From an uncultured Slackia sp. (lineage in GTDB: Bacteria > Actinomycetota > Coriobacteriia > Coriobacteriales > Eggerthellaceae): DNA of 11,045 nt. The DNA is taken from the NCBI GenBank assembly GCA_937895975.1, contig CALBLG010000229.1:1-11045 (forward strand), read 5' to 3'. Every line of letters begins with the position of its first letter. Position 1 is the stretch's first letter. Below the pieces are notes generated by a model that was not told the DNA's origin, ran no database searches, and worked only from the letters and a program-made list of their open reading frames with translations. Below are positions 1 through 5,623 of the stretch, piece after piece. The position numbers and the translations under genes are program-made.

Positions 1-100
1 CAAGAGCGGCTTCGTGTTCTACGCCAACATCAAGGGTTTGGGAATCGTGCGCATGAGCATGGACCGCATTTCCATGCTGAATATGGATCAAATCAAATAA
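1..100 (+). CDS. 3' end of an unidentified protein gene (partial)
   Basis: An open frame enters from the left edge with its first full codon at position 2. It runs 32 codons to a TAA at 98-100 and ends in ...VRMSMDRISMLNMDQIK. A terminator follows 22 bases later, which supports this frame as a real gene end. The tail is rich in Met, Ile and Asn and shows no motif I recognise, so I assign no function. Another frame is also open across this stretch and runs on through the terminator, so the reading frame is likely rather than proven. The gene converges on the LysR gene to its right. Confidence 0.55.
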   Translation, partial: KSGFVFYANIKGLGIVRMSMDRISMLNMDQIK

Positions 101-122
101 CTCATATTTACATGCACATCCA

Positions 123-159
123 AAAAAAGAGAACCGACGTGCAGCCGGTTCTCTTTTTT
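123..159. terminator. Bidirectional rho-independent terminator
   Basis: A 14-bp perfect stem pairs 123-136 with 146-159 around a 9-base loop. It starts with A6 and ends with T6, so it can terminate from either side. It lies between the TAA at 98-100 of the + strand gene and the stop (161-163) of the convergent LysR gene, and the LysR stop codon directly abuts the hairpin. Confidence 0.9.
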
Positions 160-160
160 G

Positions 161-1123
161 TTACATGATGATGTCCGCCGCAGGTGCCGCAGGCCCCGAT
201 TCTTGATTATCGGTATCAGGAAGAACGCCTTTGGGACATACGAAGCCGCTCGTGAAATCGATGAAGCTCTCGAGCGCGCGATTCTTGAATTCCTCTTTCT
301 TATACACCATATACACGGAATGGAACTCTCGAGGAACCTCGTTCTCGTCGATCGCGATAAGCGCAAGGTTGTTGAAGGGCTTCAAGCCGATGGTATTCGT
401 GAGCAAAGCGCAATAGTTGGGCTGCGCCGTGGAAATCATGCCGCCCATAGTGATTTCGTCATCATAATCTTGATGCACCTGCAAGCCATAGCGCGTGACA
501 AGCTTGTTTACCTCGTCGCCAATAGGCGTGCCTGTGCGATACGTGTACACCTGCATGCCCTTCAAATCTTCGAGCTGCAACACGCGGCGGAATGCCAGCG
601 GGCTCTGCTTGCTTACGGCAACCACGAGCTGGTGGGCAACGACGGGCTCGAACGAAAGCGTGGGCTCGTTGTCTTTCTTGGCGGCGAAGACGATATCGTA
701 TTTATCGTCTTTCAGGCCGGCAATCAAATCGAGCGAGAAGCCCTGCGACACGCGGAACTTCACCGCCTCCCCGAAATTGTCGTGATACGCGCGAATCAAG
801 GTAGGCAGGTAGTCGCCCGTAATGGTGTACAAGCCACCCACCGAAAGCTCGCCCGCGAGCTTGCCGGTGTATTCATGCATAATGGCGATGCCCTTATCGA
901 GCTCGCGAAGCGCATCGTGCACGTAAGCGGAGAATTCTTTGCCGTAACGCGTAAGCTTGACATTGCGCCCCTCGCGCTGGAACAGCGGAACGCCGAGTTC
1001 TTTTTCAAGGGAACGAATGGCGTCAGACAGCGCGGGCTGCGTGATGTAAAGCTCCTTGGCCGCTTTCGTGTAATGCTGCAATTCGGAAAGCTTACGGAAG
1101 TAATACAACTGCGATAAGTTCAC
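161..1123 (-). CDS. LysR-family transcriptional regulator (LysR1)
   Basis: This 320-residue protein has the classic LysR layout. An N-terminal winged helix-turn-helix spans about residues 1-60 (AAKELYITQPALSDAIRSLE, then ELGVPLFQREGR). A linker helix follows, then a periplasmic-binding-protein-like effector domain from about residue 90 to 290. The start is GTG at 1121-1123, chosen because AGAAGGGG sits 4 bases upstream. A roughly 30-residue tail after the effector domain ends in a Pro/Ala-rich stretch that most family members lack. The gene is divergent from an acyl-CoA dehydrogenase gene, the usual arrangement in which a LysR protein activates its neighbour in response to a pathway metabolite. 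A perfect palindrome with a T-N11-A core lies in the shared gap. A TATAAT-like -10 for this gene is at 1181-1186. The effector is unknown. The DNA-binding domain closely matches that of the second LysR gene in the window. Confidence 0.95.
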   Translation of the reverse strand: MNLSQLYYFRKLSELQHYTKAAKELYITQPALSDAIRSLEKELGVPLFQREGRNVKLTRYGKEFSAYVHDALRELDKGIAIMHEYTGKLAGELSVGGLYTITGDYLPTLIRAYHDNFGEAVKFRVSQGFSLDLIAGLKDDKYDIVFAAKKDNEPTLSFEPVVAHQLVVAVSKQSPLAFRRVLQLEDLKGMQVYTYRTGTPIGDEVNKLVTRYGLQVHQDYDDEITMGGMISTAQPNYCALLTNTIGLKPFNNLALIAIDENEVPREFHSVYMVYKKEEFKNRALESFIDFTSGFVCPKGVLPDTDNQESGPAAPAADIIM

Positions 1124-1180
1124 TGCTACCCCTTCTTTCCATGCGACGATCCCCTTCTTTGTTCGTCGCGCAACGCTTCT

Positions 1181-1186
1181 ATTATA
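1181..1186 (-). promoter_or_regulatory. -10 box for LysR1
   Basis: The minus strand reads TATAAT here, about 58 bases upstream of the GTG start. No good -35 hexamer lies 16-18 bases further up, so the promoter would be weak or controlled. This is a pattern match only. Confidence 0.45.
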
Positions 1187-1269
1187 TGAAAGAAATGAAA
1201 GGGCTCCCTAAACTTTCTTGCCTTCGCTACGACGACTTTACATTTTCGCAATCAAATCCCCTGATAAAC

Positions 1270-1326
1270 GTATTTTGAAGCTCGAAATTGTATTATTTGG
1301 TTTTCAAATAATACGTGCTCAAATAC
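1270..1326. promoter_or_regulatory. Palindromic operator, probable LysR-type binding region
   Basis: A perfect 10-bp inverted repeat, GTATTATTTG (1290-1299) and CAAATAATAC (1305-1314), is separated by GTTTT. Its centre contains T1296-N11-A1308, the LysR box signature. Similar half-sites flank it: GTATTTTGA at 1270-1278 and TCAAATAC at 1319-1326. The centre at 1302 is about 75 bases upstream of the likely start of acyl-CoA dehydrogenase transcription, close to where LysR proteins usually bind for activation. That LysR1 is the binder is inference. Confidence 0.7.
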
Positions 1327-1340
1327 GAAAAGCGATTGAA

Positions 1341-1370
1341 TTGGACTCCCGTCTGCACCGCTCGCATAAT
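1341..1370 (+). promoter_or_regulatory. Promoter of the first acyl-CoA dehydrogenase gene
   Basis: TTGGAC (1341-1346) and CATAAT (1365-1370) are 18 bases apart, a reasonable sigma-70-type promoter. Transcription would start near 1377, giving a leader of about 60 bases. The palindromic operator lies just upstream. Confidence 0.55.
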
Positions 1371-1415
1371 AGGTCTCGTAAGGAGCCAAGAGGTTCCGGA
1401 GGAAAAAGGATTGTC

Positions 1416-1439
1416 ATGCGACTAGAGGAGGTTTCATGA
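1416..1439 (+). CDS. Possible 7-codon leader ORF (MRLEEVS) overlapping the next start
   Basis: ATG at 1416 is preceded by AAAGGA at 1405-1410 with 5-base spacing and by GGAGG at 1398-1402. The frame runs seven codons to TGA at 1437-1439, overlapping the downstream ATG (1436-1438) as ATGA. The ribosome binding site of the dehydrogenase lies inside this ORF. The arrangement is typical of translational coupling, but a chance start is possible in such purine-rich sequence. Confidence 0.35.
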   Translation: MRLEEVS

Positions 1440-2635
1440 ATCCCAAGGCCAAAATCACCGACGAGCAATTCGAGGCGTATCTGAAGCAGGTTCGCGAGCT
1501 TGTCGAGGGTCCCTTCGAAGAGATCCAGAAAGAGGTCGAAGTTACCAACACCTTCCCGGAAGAGTTCTACGAACTCGCCAAGAAGAACGACCTGTATCGT
1601 TTCTATCTCCCCTCTGAGTACGGCGGATGGGATCTCGACGAACTCGAGATTCTGCGTGTCCAGGAAGAGTTCTCTCGCGGCCCTGGCGGAATGCGCATGC
1701 ATCTGCATCATGCCGCCGACATGAACTGGCGCATCCTCGACGACTACGGCACGCCCGAAGTCAAGGCCGAGTTGATGAACAAGTTCCAGGACAAGAGCGT
1801 CTATTGCAACTTCGCCATTACCGAGCAGAGCGGCGGCACGGGCGCCGACCTGCACACTACCGCCATCAAGAACGCTGACGGCAACTATGTTCTAAACGGC
1901 GAGAAGTGGCTGATTTCCCACACCGACTGCTCTGACTACACTTACGTCATCGCAGTCACCAACCCCGACGACGACAAGGATACCCGCCTTTCCGGCTTCC
2001 TCGTTCCGAACGATGCTCCTGGCTTCGAGATCGTGCCGATGCCCCACATGATGGGCTGCCGCGGCGCAGGACACGCGGGCTTGAAGTTCACCAATGTGGT
2101 GCTCGAGCCGAAATACCTGCTTGGCAAAGAGGGTCAGGGCATGGAGATCGCCATCCACTCCCTGTCTGTCTCCCGCGTGCACATTGCCATGTCGAACCTC
2201 GGCATGTCCCAGCGCATGCTCGAGATTTCTCTGAAGCGCGCCAACGACCGCATCACCTTCGGCAAGCCGATTGCCTCCCGTCAGATGATCAAGGCCAAGA
2301 TTGCCGACATGCAGAAGATGATTCATGTTCTGCGTTGCGCCATCTACGACTTTGCTCGCGACTTCAACAAGGATCCTCACAACGAGTACGTCACCGAGAA
2401 GGCTGCTATCTGCAAACTGTTCTCCATCGATACCGTGAAGCTGGTTTCCGACGAGATGCTCGAGATTTTCGGCGGCGACGGCTACTTCGAGGACAGCCCT
2501 TACGGCCCGACCGAGCGCCTGTACCGCGACTGCCGCGCTATGTGGCTTGAAGAGGGCGCCCCGTGCGTCCAGCGCATCACCATCGCGCGTGAATGCCAGA
2601 ACCATGGCGGCAAGATCGAATACACCTTCGACTAA
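1436..2635 (+). CDS. Acyl-CoA dehydrogenase family flavoprotein (first copy)
   Basis: This 399-residue protein has typical acyl-CoA dehydrogenase length and is expected to be a cytoplasmic FAD enzyme acting on the C2-C3 bond of an acyl-CoA thioester. The flavin and substrate loop reads ITEQSGGTGAD (128-138), a variant of the usual TEPxAGSD, followed by LNGEKWLIS (153-161). The C-terminal domain keeps RITFGKPIASRQ (272-283), IFGGDGY (344-350), ERLYRDCR (360-367) and LEEGAPCVQR (371-380). E373 there aligns with the usual catalytic glutamate. A His-rich stretch (MRMHLHHAADMNW, 86-98) replaces the common sequence. The start has AGAGGAGG 4 bases upstream. Codons are strongly biased to C- and G-ending forms, suggesting good expression. 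It is probably controlled by the divergent LysR1. The direction (oxidation, or reduction as an electron sink) and the substrate cannot be read from the sequence, and no electron-transfer flavoprotein gene is nearby. Confidence 0.95.
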   Translation: MNPKAKITDEQFEAYLKQVRELVEGPFEEIQKEVEVTNTFPEEFYELAKKNDLYRFYLPSEYGGWDLDELEILRVQEEFSRGPGGMRMHLHHAADMNWRILDDYGTPEVKAELMNKFQDKSVYCNFAITEQSGGTGADLHTTAIKNADGNYVLNGEKWLISHTDCSDYTYVIAVTNPDDDKDTRLSGFLVPNDAPGFEIVPMPHMMGCRGAGHAGLKFTNVVLEPKYLLGKEGQGMEIAIHSLSVSRVHIAMSNLGMSQRMLEISLKRANDRITFGKPIASRQMIKAKIADMQKMIHVLRCAIYDFARDFNKDPHNEYVTEKAAICKLFSIDTVKLVSDEMLEIFGGDGYFEDSPYGPTERLYRDCRAMWLEEGAPCVQRITIARECQNHGGKIEYTFD

Positions 2636-2718
2636 GCCGCATTTCACTCGACCTATTCCTTTCTGGTGAGTGGACGTTTAATCCTTCGAAAGCCTTAGCG
2701 CTTACCTTTACAGCTTGT

Positions 2719-2752
2719 GCGAAACAGCCGCCTTTCGGGGCGGCTGTTTCGC
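2719..2752 (+). terminator. Strong hairpin after the first acyl-CoA dehydrogenase gene
   Basis: A perfect 14-bp stem, GCGAAACAGCCGCC at 2719-2732 with its complement at 2739-2752, closes a TTTCGG loop 84 bases after the stop codon. There is no clear T run (GTCTTA follows), so it may act as a terminator or as a 3' stabilising structure. Confidence 0.65.
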
Positions 2753-2780
2753 GTCTTAAGCCAATTTATACGCGTTAACG

Positions 2781-2823
2781 TGGGACGGGGAACAATCCCC
2801 GTCCCATTCACGTCCCATTTTTT
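2781..2823 (+). terminator. Second hairpin with duplicated right arm and T6 tail
   Basis: TGGGACGGGGA (2781-2791) pairs perfectly with 2796-2806 around ACAA. A second copy of CGTCCCA at 2811-2817 can instead pair with 2781-2787 and is directly followed by T6 (2818-2823). Only the second pairing has canonical terminator form. It sits between the dehydrogenase gene and the LysR2 gene, so it would block read-through into LysR2. Confidence 0.6.
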
Positions 2824-2918
2824 ATCGGAATTTCTGTCTGACGTAATGATTTGAGGCACAATGGAACGGGGAACGGCGCCTCGCCCTACGCGCTCGCCCA
2901 CCATGGAAAGGAAGCGCT

Positions 2919-3815
2919 ATGAATCTTTCGCAGCTGTATTATTTCCGCAAGCTGGCAGAAGTGAAGCACTACACCCATGCGGCCGAAGAGCTGTTCATCT
3001 CGCAACCCACGCTTTCGAATTCCATATCGCAGTTGGAAAAAGAGTTGGGCATTCCCCTCTTCGAGCGAGAGGGGCGCAAGATCAAGCTGACGAAATATGG
3101 CGAGGAGTTCTATGACTACGCCACACAGGCCGTAAATGCCCTTGAGAAGGGCATAGCGCTTGCACACGAGCACGCAGGATCGCCTACCGGCAGTATCGAT
3201 TTGGGTGCGATCTACACCATTCAGGGCGATTATCTGCCTGCACTTATCAAGGGTTATCGTGACCAATACGGCAAAGAGGCCCAAGTGAACGTGTTCCAGG
3301 GCCTTACGCAGCCGCTTATAGAAGACCTCGAATCAAACCGTTACGAATTGGCGTTCACTGCATACGTCGCCAACAAGCCCAACCTCACGTTCGTTCCCGT
3401 GCTGACGCAACAACTGGTAGCCGTGGTGCACCGTTCCGATAAGCTGGCATGGGCGAAAGAACTGAAACTCGCCGCCCTGCCCGCCCGCGACACCATCCCC
3501 TACCCGCCTGCGACACCTATCGGAGCCGAGGTTGCGGCTCTCATGAAAACCCACGGCCTTACCGCATCACATACCTACGCGAATGACGAAATTACCCTGG
3601 GCAGCATGGTAGAAAGCACGCCCGGCACAGTAGGATTAGCTTTGAAGACCATCGGTCTATCCCCTTTCCGCGAACTCATCACGAAGCATCTGCCCGAAGT
3701 CGACGACGATTTTCACCAGGTATGCCTCACATTCAAAACAGCCGCTTACAAAACGAGGGCTGTTGAGAATTTCATCGAATTCACCCGCAGCTTCGAATGG
3801 GACAGCAAGCACTAG
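2919..3815 (+). CDS. LysR-family transcriptional regulator (LysR2)
   Basis: This 298-residue protein has the usual LysR length. The DNA-binding helix-turn-helix occupies residues 1-60 (AAEELFISQPTLSNSISQLE, ELGIPLFEREGR), and a two-lobed effector domain runs from about residue 90 to 295. The ATG is preceded by AAAGGA with 6-base spacing. The first 64 residues match LysR1 at 46 positions, while the effector domains differ more. The two are therefore paralogs that may read related DNA sites but sense different ligands. The gene points the same way as the first dehydrogenase but is separated from it by two hairpins, so it probably has its own promoter, though none is obvious in 2824-2900. It converges on the MFS gene. 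Its target is unknown; the MFS and second dehydrogenase genes are candidates by proximity only. Confidence 0.95.
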   Translation: MNLSQLYYFRKLAEVKHYTHAAEELFISQPTLSNSISQLEKELGIPLFEREGRKIKLTKYGEEFYDYATQAVNALEKGIALAHEHAGSPTGSIDLGAIYTIQGDYLPALIKGYRDQYGKEAQVNVFQGLTQPLIEDLESNRYELAFTAYVANKPNLTFVPVLTQQLVAVVHRSDKLAWAKELKLAALPARDTIPYPPATPIGAEVAALMKTHGLTASHTYANDEITLGSMVESTPGTVGLALKTIGLSPFRELITKHLPEVDDDFHQVCLTFKTAAYKTRAVENFIEFTRSFEWDSKH

Positions 3816-3940
3816 ACAGGCCGCACTTCGCACTTCAGGTCAATGGTGCAGCCCTTTTAATCCACCCACCTAACCCACTTTCCTTGATTCGTTTTGCCTT
3901 AACCCGCTTTTAAGCCATACCGAATTCATCCCTAAGCGCA

Positions 3941-3975
3941 AAAAAAGGACCGCACCCTTTCGAGTGCGGTCCTTT
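3941..3975 (-). terminator. Rho-independent terminator of the MFS gene
   Basis: A 12-bp stem pairs 3944-3955 with 3964-3975 around an 8-base loop. On the minus strand it is followed by a T run reaching T7 (the A tract at 3940-3946). It lies 33 bases beyond the MFS stop codon. On the + strand the trailing sequence is only CTTTCG, so termination of LysR2 transcripts there would be weaker. Confidence 0.85.
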
Positions 3976-4008
3976 CGTTGAGCGGTATGTTTCAGCAGAT
4001 ACTGTAAC

Positions 4009-5265
4009 TTACTCGGTCCACTCGGCCTGCAGGCCCTTCATCTTGCTGAAGCAGAAAATGCCGAGCAGCAGGACGACGACCATGAGGACGATAGCAACGG
4101 TGAACAGGATGCTGTAGCTCATGTCGCCGAAGAACGCCCAGAACGGAGCACCGATGGCGCCAACGATGTTGACGAACATGGAGATGCGGGAGTAAATCTG
4201 GGGATACTCGCGCTGGCCGAACAGCTGGCGAACCAGAATCGGGACCAGAACGACGCAGCTTGCGAAGAAGAAGCCGTACACAGCGGAGCCGGCGTACAGA
4301 ATCATAGCGGAGCCGGTGCCGAACCAGACCAGCAGCACGCCGATGATGCCCGTAGCGCAAGCGGCGAAGAAGCTAAGCTTGGAGTTCTTGTCGGCGCACA
4401 CGCCCAGGGCGAGCTTGCAGATAGCCTGCGAAGCCATCATGACGGTAGCCATGGTAACGCCAACGGCGATGAAGGTGCCGGTGCCGTCGTCGAGGGACTT
4501 GGTGTACTTCGGGAACTGCTGGGCAACGATGGTCAGCAGGTTGATGATGCCAGCCAGCAGGAACATCGCGTAGAACGCGGCAGACTTCATAGCCTTGGAA
4601 GCATCAACGCCAGCAGGCTTGCCGGAAGCGGTCTGAGGCTTGCCATAAGGCAGGCAACCGGCCTCTTCAGGAGTGGAGCGGATGCACAGCAGCGTGAACG
4701 GCAGAGAAGTGACCAGAGCGGCGACGCCCCAAATCATGTAGATGGTCCAGACATCCATGCCGGAGCCGATGAGGGCATTGAAGACCTGCAGCCAGATGGC
4801 GCCACCGATGCCGGTGAAGGCCATGCAAGCGCCGATGATGGTGCCGGACTTCTGGTTGAACCACTTGTTGCACAGCGTAGGAACAGCCAGCCACAACAGG
4901 CCAACCTCGCCGAGGCCCATCATGAGGCCCGCAACGTAGAAAATCCAGATGGTCTTGATCAAAGAGATCAGGATGAAGCCAACGCCGACGAGCGCAGCGG
5001 AAGCCGAAAGCACGATGCGGATGTCGGTCTTAGCAAGCAGGTTGCCAATGAACGGCGCCGAGAAAGCTTCGGCCAGGTAGAGCACCGTGATGTACAGCGC
5101 CCACTGAGTGGTAGGCACGCCCAGCAGATCGGGGACGTAAGCCTGGAATGCGCTCCACGTCGAGAAGACGAGAGCCGAGCATCCGAACGTAATCATGATG
5201 CCCGAGATAATGATGAGAATGTGACGCACGCTCATCTTATCCGTGTAAGTTGCCGTTTCGCCCAA
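4009..5265 (-). CDS. MFS transporter, oxalate/formate-antiporter-like
   Basis: This 418-residue protein should be an inner-membrane carrier with about 12 transmembrane helices (first near residues 15-42, last near 386-406). A hydrophilic central loop spans about 196-228. The segment NKWFNQKSGTIIGACMAF (133-150), just after helix 4, resembles monocarboxylate and oxalate:formate-type MFS proteins. GVCADKNSK (288-296) is the motif-A-like loop of the second half. The start is TTG at 5263-5265, chosen because AAGGAGG is 7 bases upstream; an in-frame ATG at codon 11 has no such site. The likely role is proton-coupled uptake or exchange of a small carboxylate, perhaps the substrate of the neighbouring CoA-linked enzymes, but specificity cannot be read from sequence. 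It follows the second dehydrogenase on the same strand, but a terminator separates them and it has its own structured upstream region. Confidence 0.92.
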   Translation of the reverse strand: MGETATYTDKMSVRHILIIISGIMITFGCSALVFSTWSAFQAYVPDLLGVPTTQWALYITVLYLAEAFSAPFIGNLLAKTDIRIVLSASAALVGVGFILISLIKTIWIFYVAGLMMGLGEVGLLWLAVPTLCNKWFNQKSGTIIGACMAFTGIGGAIWLQVFNALIGSGMDVWTIYMIWGVAALVTSLPFTLLCIRSTPEEAGCLPYGKPQTASGKPAGVDASKAMKSAAFYAMFLLAGIINLLTIVAQQFPKYTKSLDDGTGTFIAVGVTMATVMMASQAICKLALGVCADKNSKLSFFAACATGIIGVLLVWFGTGSAMILYAGSAVYGFFFASCVVLVPILVRQLFGQREYPQIYSRISMFVNIVGAIGAPFWAFFGDMSYSILFTVAIVLMVVVLLLGIFCFSKMKGLQAEWTE

Positions 5266-5293
5266 TTTCTTTCCTCCTTATGAAAGACCAGAC

Positions 5294-5346
5294 GATTGCG
5301 CCACTCGCCTTAAGGGGGCCAGAATCCCTGAAGGCGAGTGGCAATC
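5294..5346 (-). promoter_or_regulatory. Long hairpin in the MFS mRNA leader
   Basis: CCACTCGCCTT (5301-5311) pairs with 5331-5341, and GATTG (5294-5298) pairs with CAATC (5342-5346), leaving a 2-base bulge and a 19-base loop. Neither side has a T run, so it is not a plain terminator. On the minus strand it ends about 14 bases before the MFS ribosome binding site, suggesting an mRNA-stabilising or regulatory leader. Confidence 0.6.
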
Positions 5347-5389
5347 TTAGATGTCACCCGAAAGCGCCGATCCAAGAACAAATTCGCTA

Positions 5390-5395
5390 AGTATA
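5390..5395 (-). promoter_or_regulatory. -10 box for the MFS gene
   Basis: The minus strand reads TATACT, about 125 bases upstream of the MFS start. No -35 consensus is correctly spaced (CAAGAT at 17 bases). The inverted repeat 5422-5445 lies just upstream, which would fit an activator-dependent promoter. Confidence 0.4.
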
Positions 5396-5421
5396 ATCCT
5401 CCAAATCGTCACATCTTGTTA

Positions 5422-5445
5422 GGGTCAATATCGTCCTTTTGACCC
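5422..5445. promoter_or_regulatory. Inverted repeat GGGTCAA-N10-TTGACCC upstream of MFS
   Basis: This perfect 7-bp inverted repeat is centred about 50 bases upstream of the likely MFS transcription start. The spacing and position fit a dimeric regulator. The core TTGACC also occurs twice in the gap between the second dehydrogenase and the hydratase (6967-6995). Confidence 0.5.
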
Positions 5446-5482
5446 GAAACCGATAAATAACGACTATATATTTCCCACAAAT

Positions 5483-5507
5483 ATAAGAAAGTTGGATAGT
5501 TTCTTAT
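5483..5507. repeat. Inverted repeat ATAAGAAA-N9-TTTCTTAT
   Basis: This perfect 8-bp inverted repeat lies in AT-rich DNA between the second dehydrogenase gene and the MFS gene. It lacks a T run and the LysR T-N11-A core. It is a candidate binding site for another regulator. Confidence 0.45.
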
Positions 5508-5542
5508 CCCTCTTTTTGCATGAGGCACTTGAAATTGACGGA

Positions 5543-5559
5543 CACTTTTCTAGAAAGTG
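5543..5559. repeat. Short palindrome CACTTT-N5-AAAGTG
   Basis: This 6-bp inverted repeat lies just downstream of the terminator of the second dehydrogenase. It may be an operator or chance; evidence is weak. Confidence 0.25.
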
Positions 5560-5565
5560 ACCAAA

Positions 5566-5597
5566 CAGAAAAAGGAGGGAAGCGAACGTCCCTCCTT
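5566..5597 (-). terminator. Rho-independent terminator of the second acyl-CoA dehydrogenase gene
   Basis: AAGGAGGGA (5572-5580) pairs with TCCCTCCTT (5589-5597) around 8 bases. The minus strand continues with a T-rich tail (TTTTTCTG). It lies 27 bases beyond the stop codon, so the dehydrogenase and MFS genes are probably separate transcription units. Confidence 0.85.
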
Positions 5598-5623
5598 ATA
5601 TAGATATGAACCGTGAAAAGGCC

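Noticed and set aside
158..1117. Long + strand open frame (319 codons) opposite LysR1
   Set aside because: It is the antisense shadow of a clear LysR gene. Its translation has no recognisable domain, and it begins at the terminator without a ribosome binding site.
1218..1439. 73-codon + strand open frame across the LysR1/dehydrogenase gap
   Set aside because: It covers the operator and promoter and starts at a TTG without a good ribosome binding site. Only its last seven codons plus stop have a plausible start signal and are reported as a leader ORF.
1892..2647. 251-codon minus-strand open frame opposite the first acyl-CoA dehydrogenase
   Set aside because: It is a shadow caused by biased codon use in the real gene, with low-complexity translation and no family motif.
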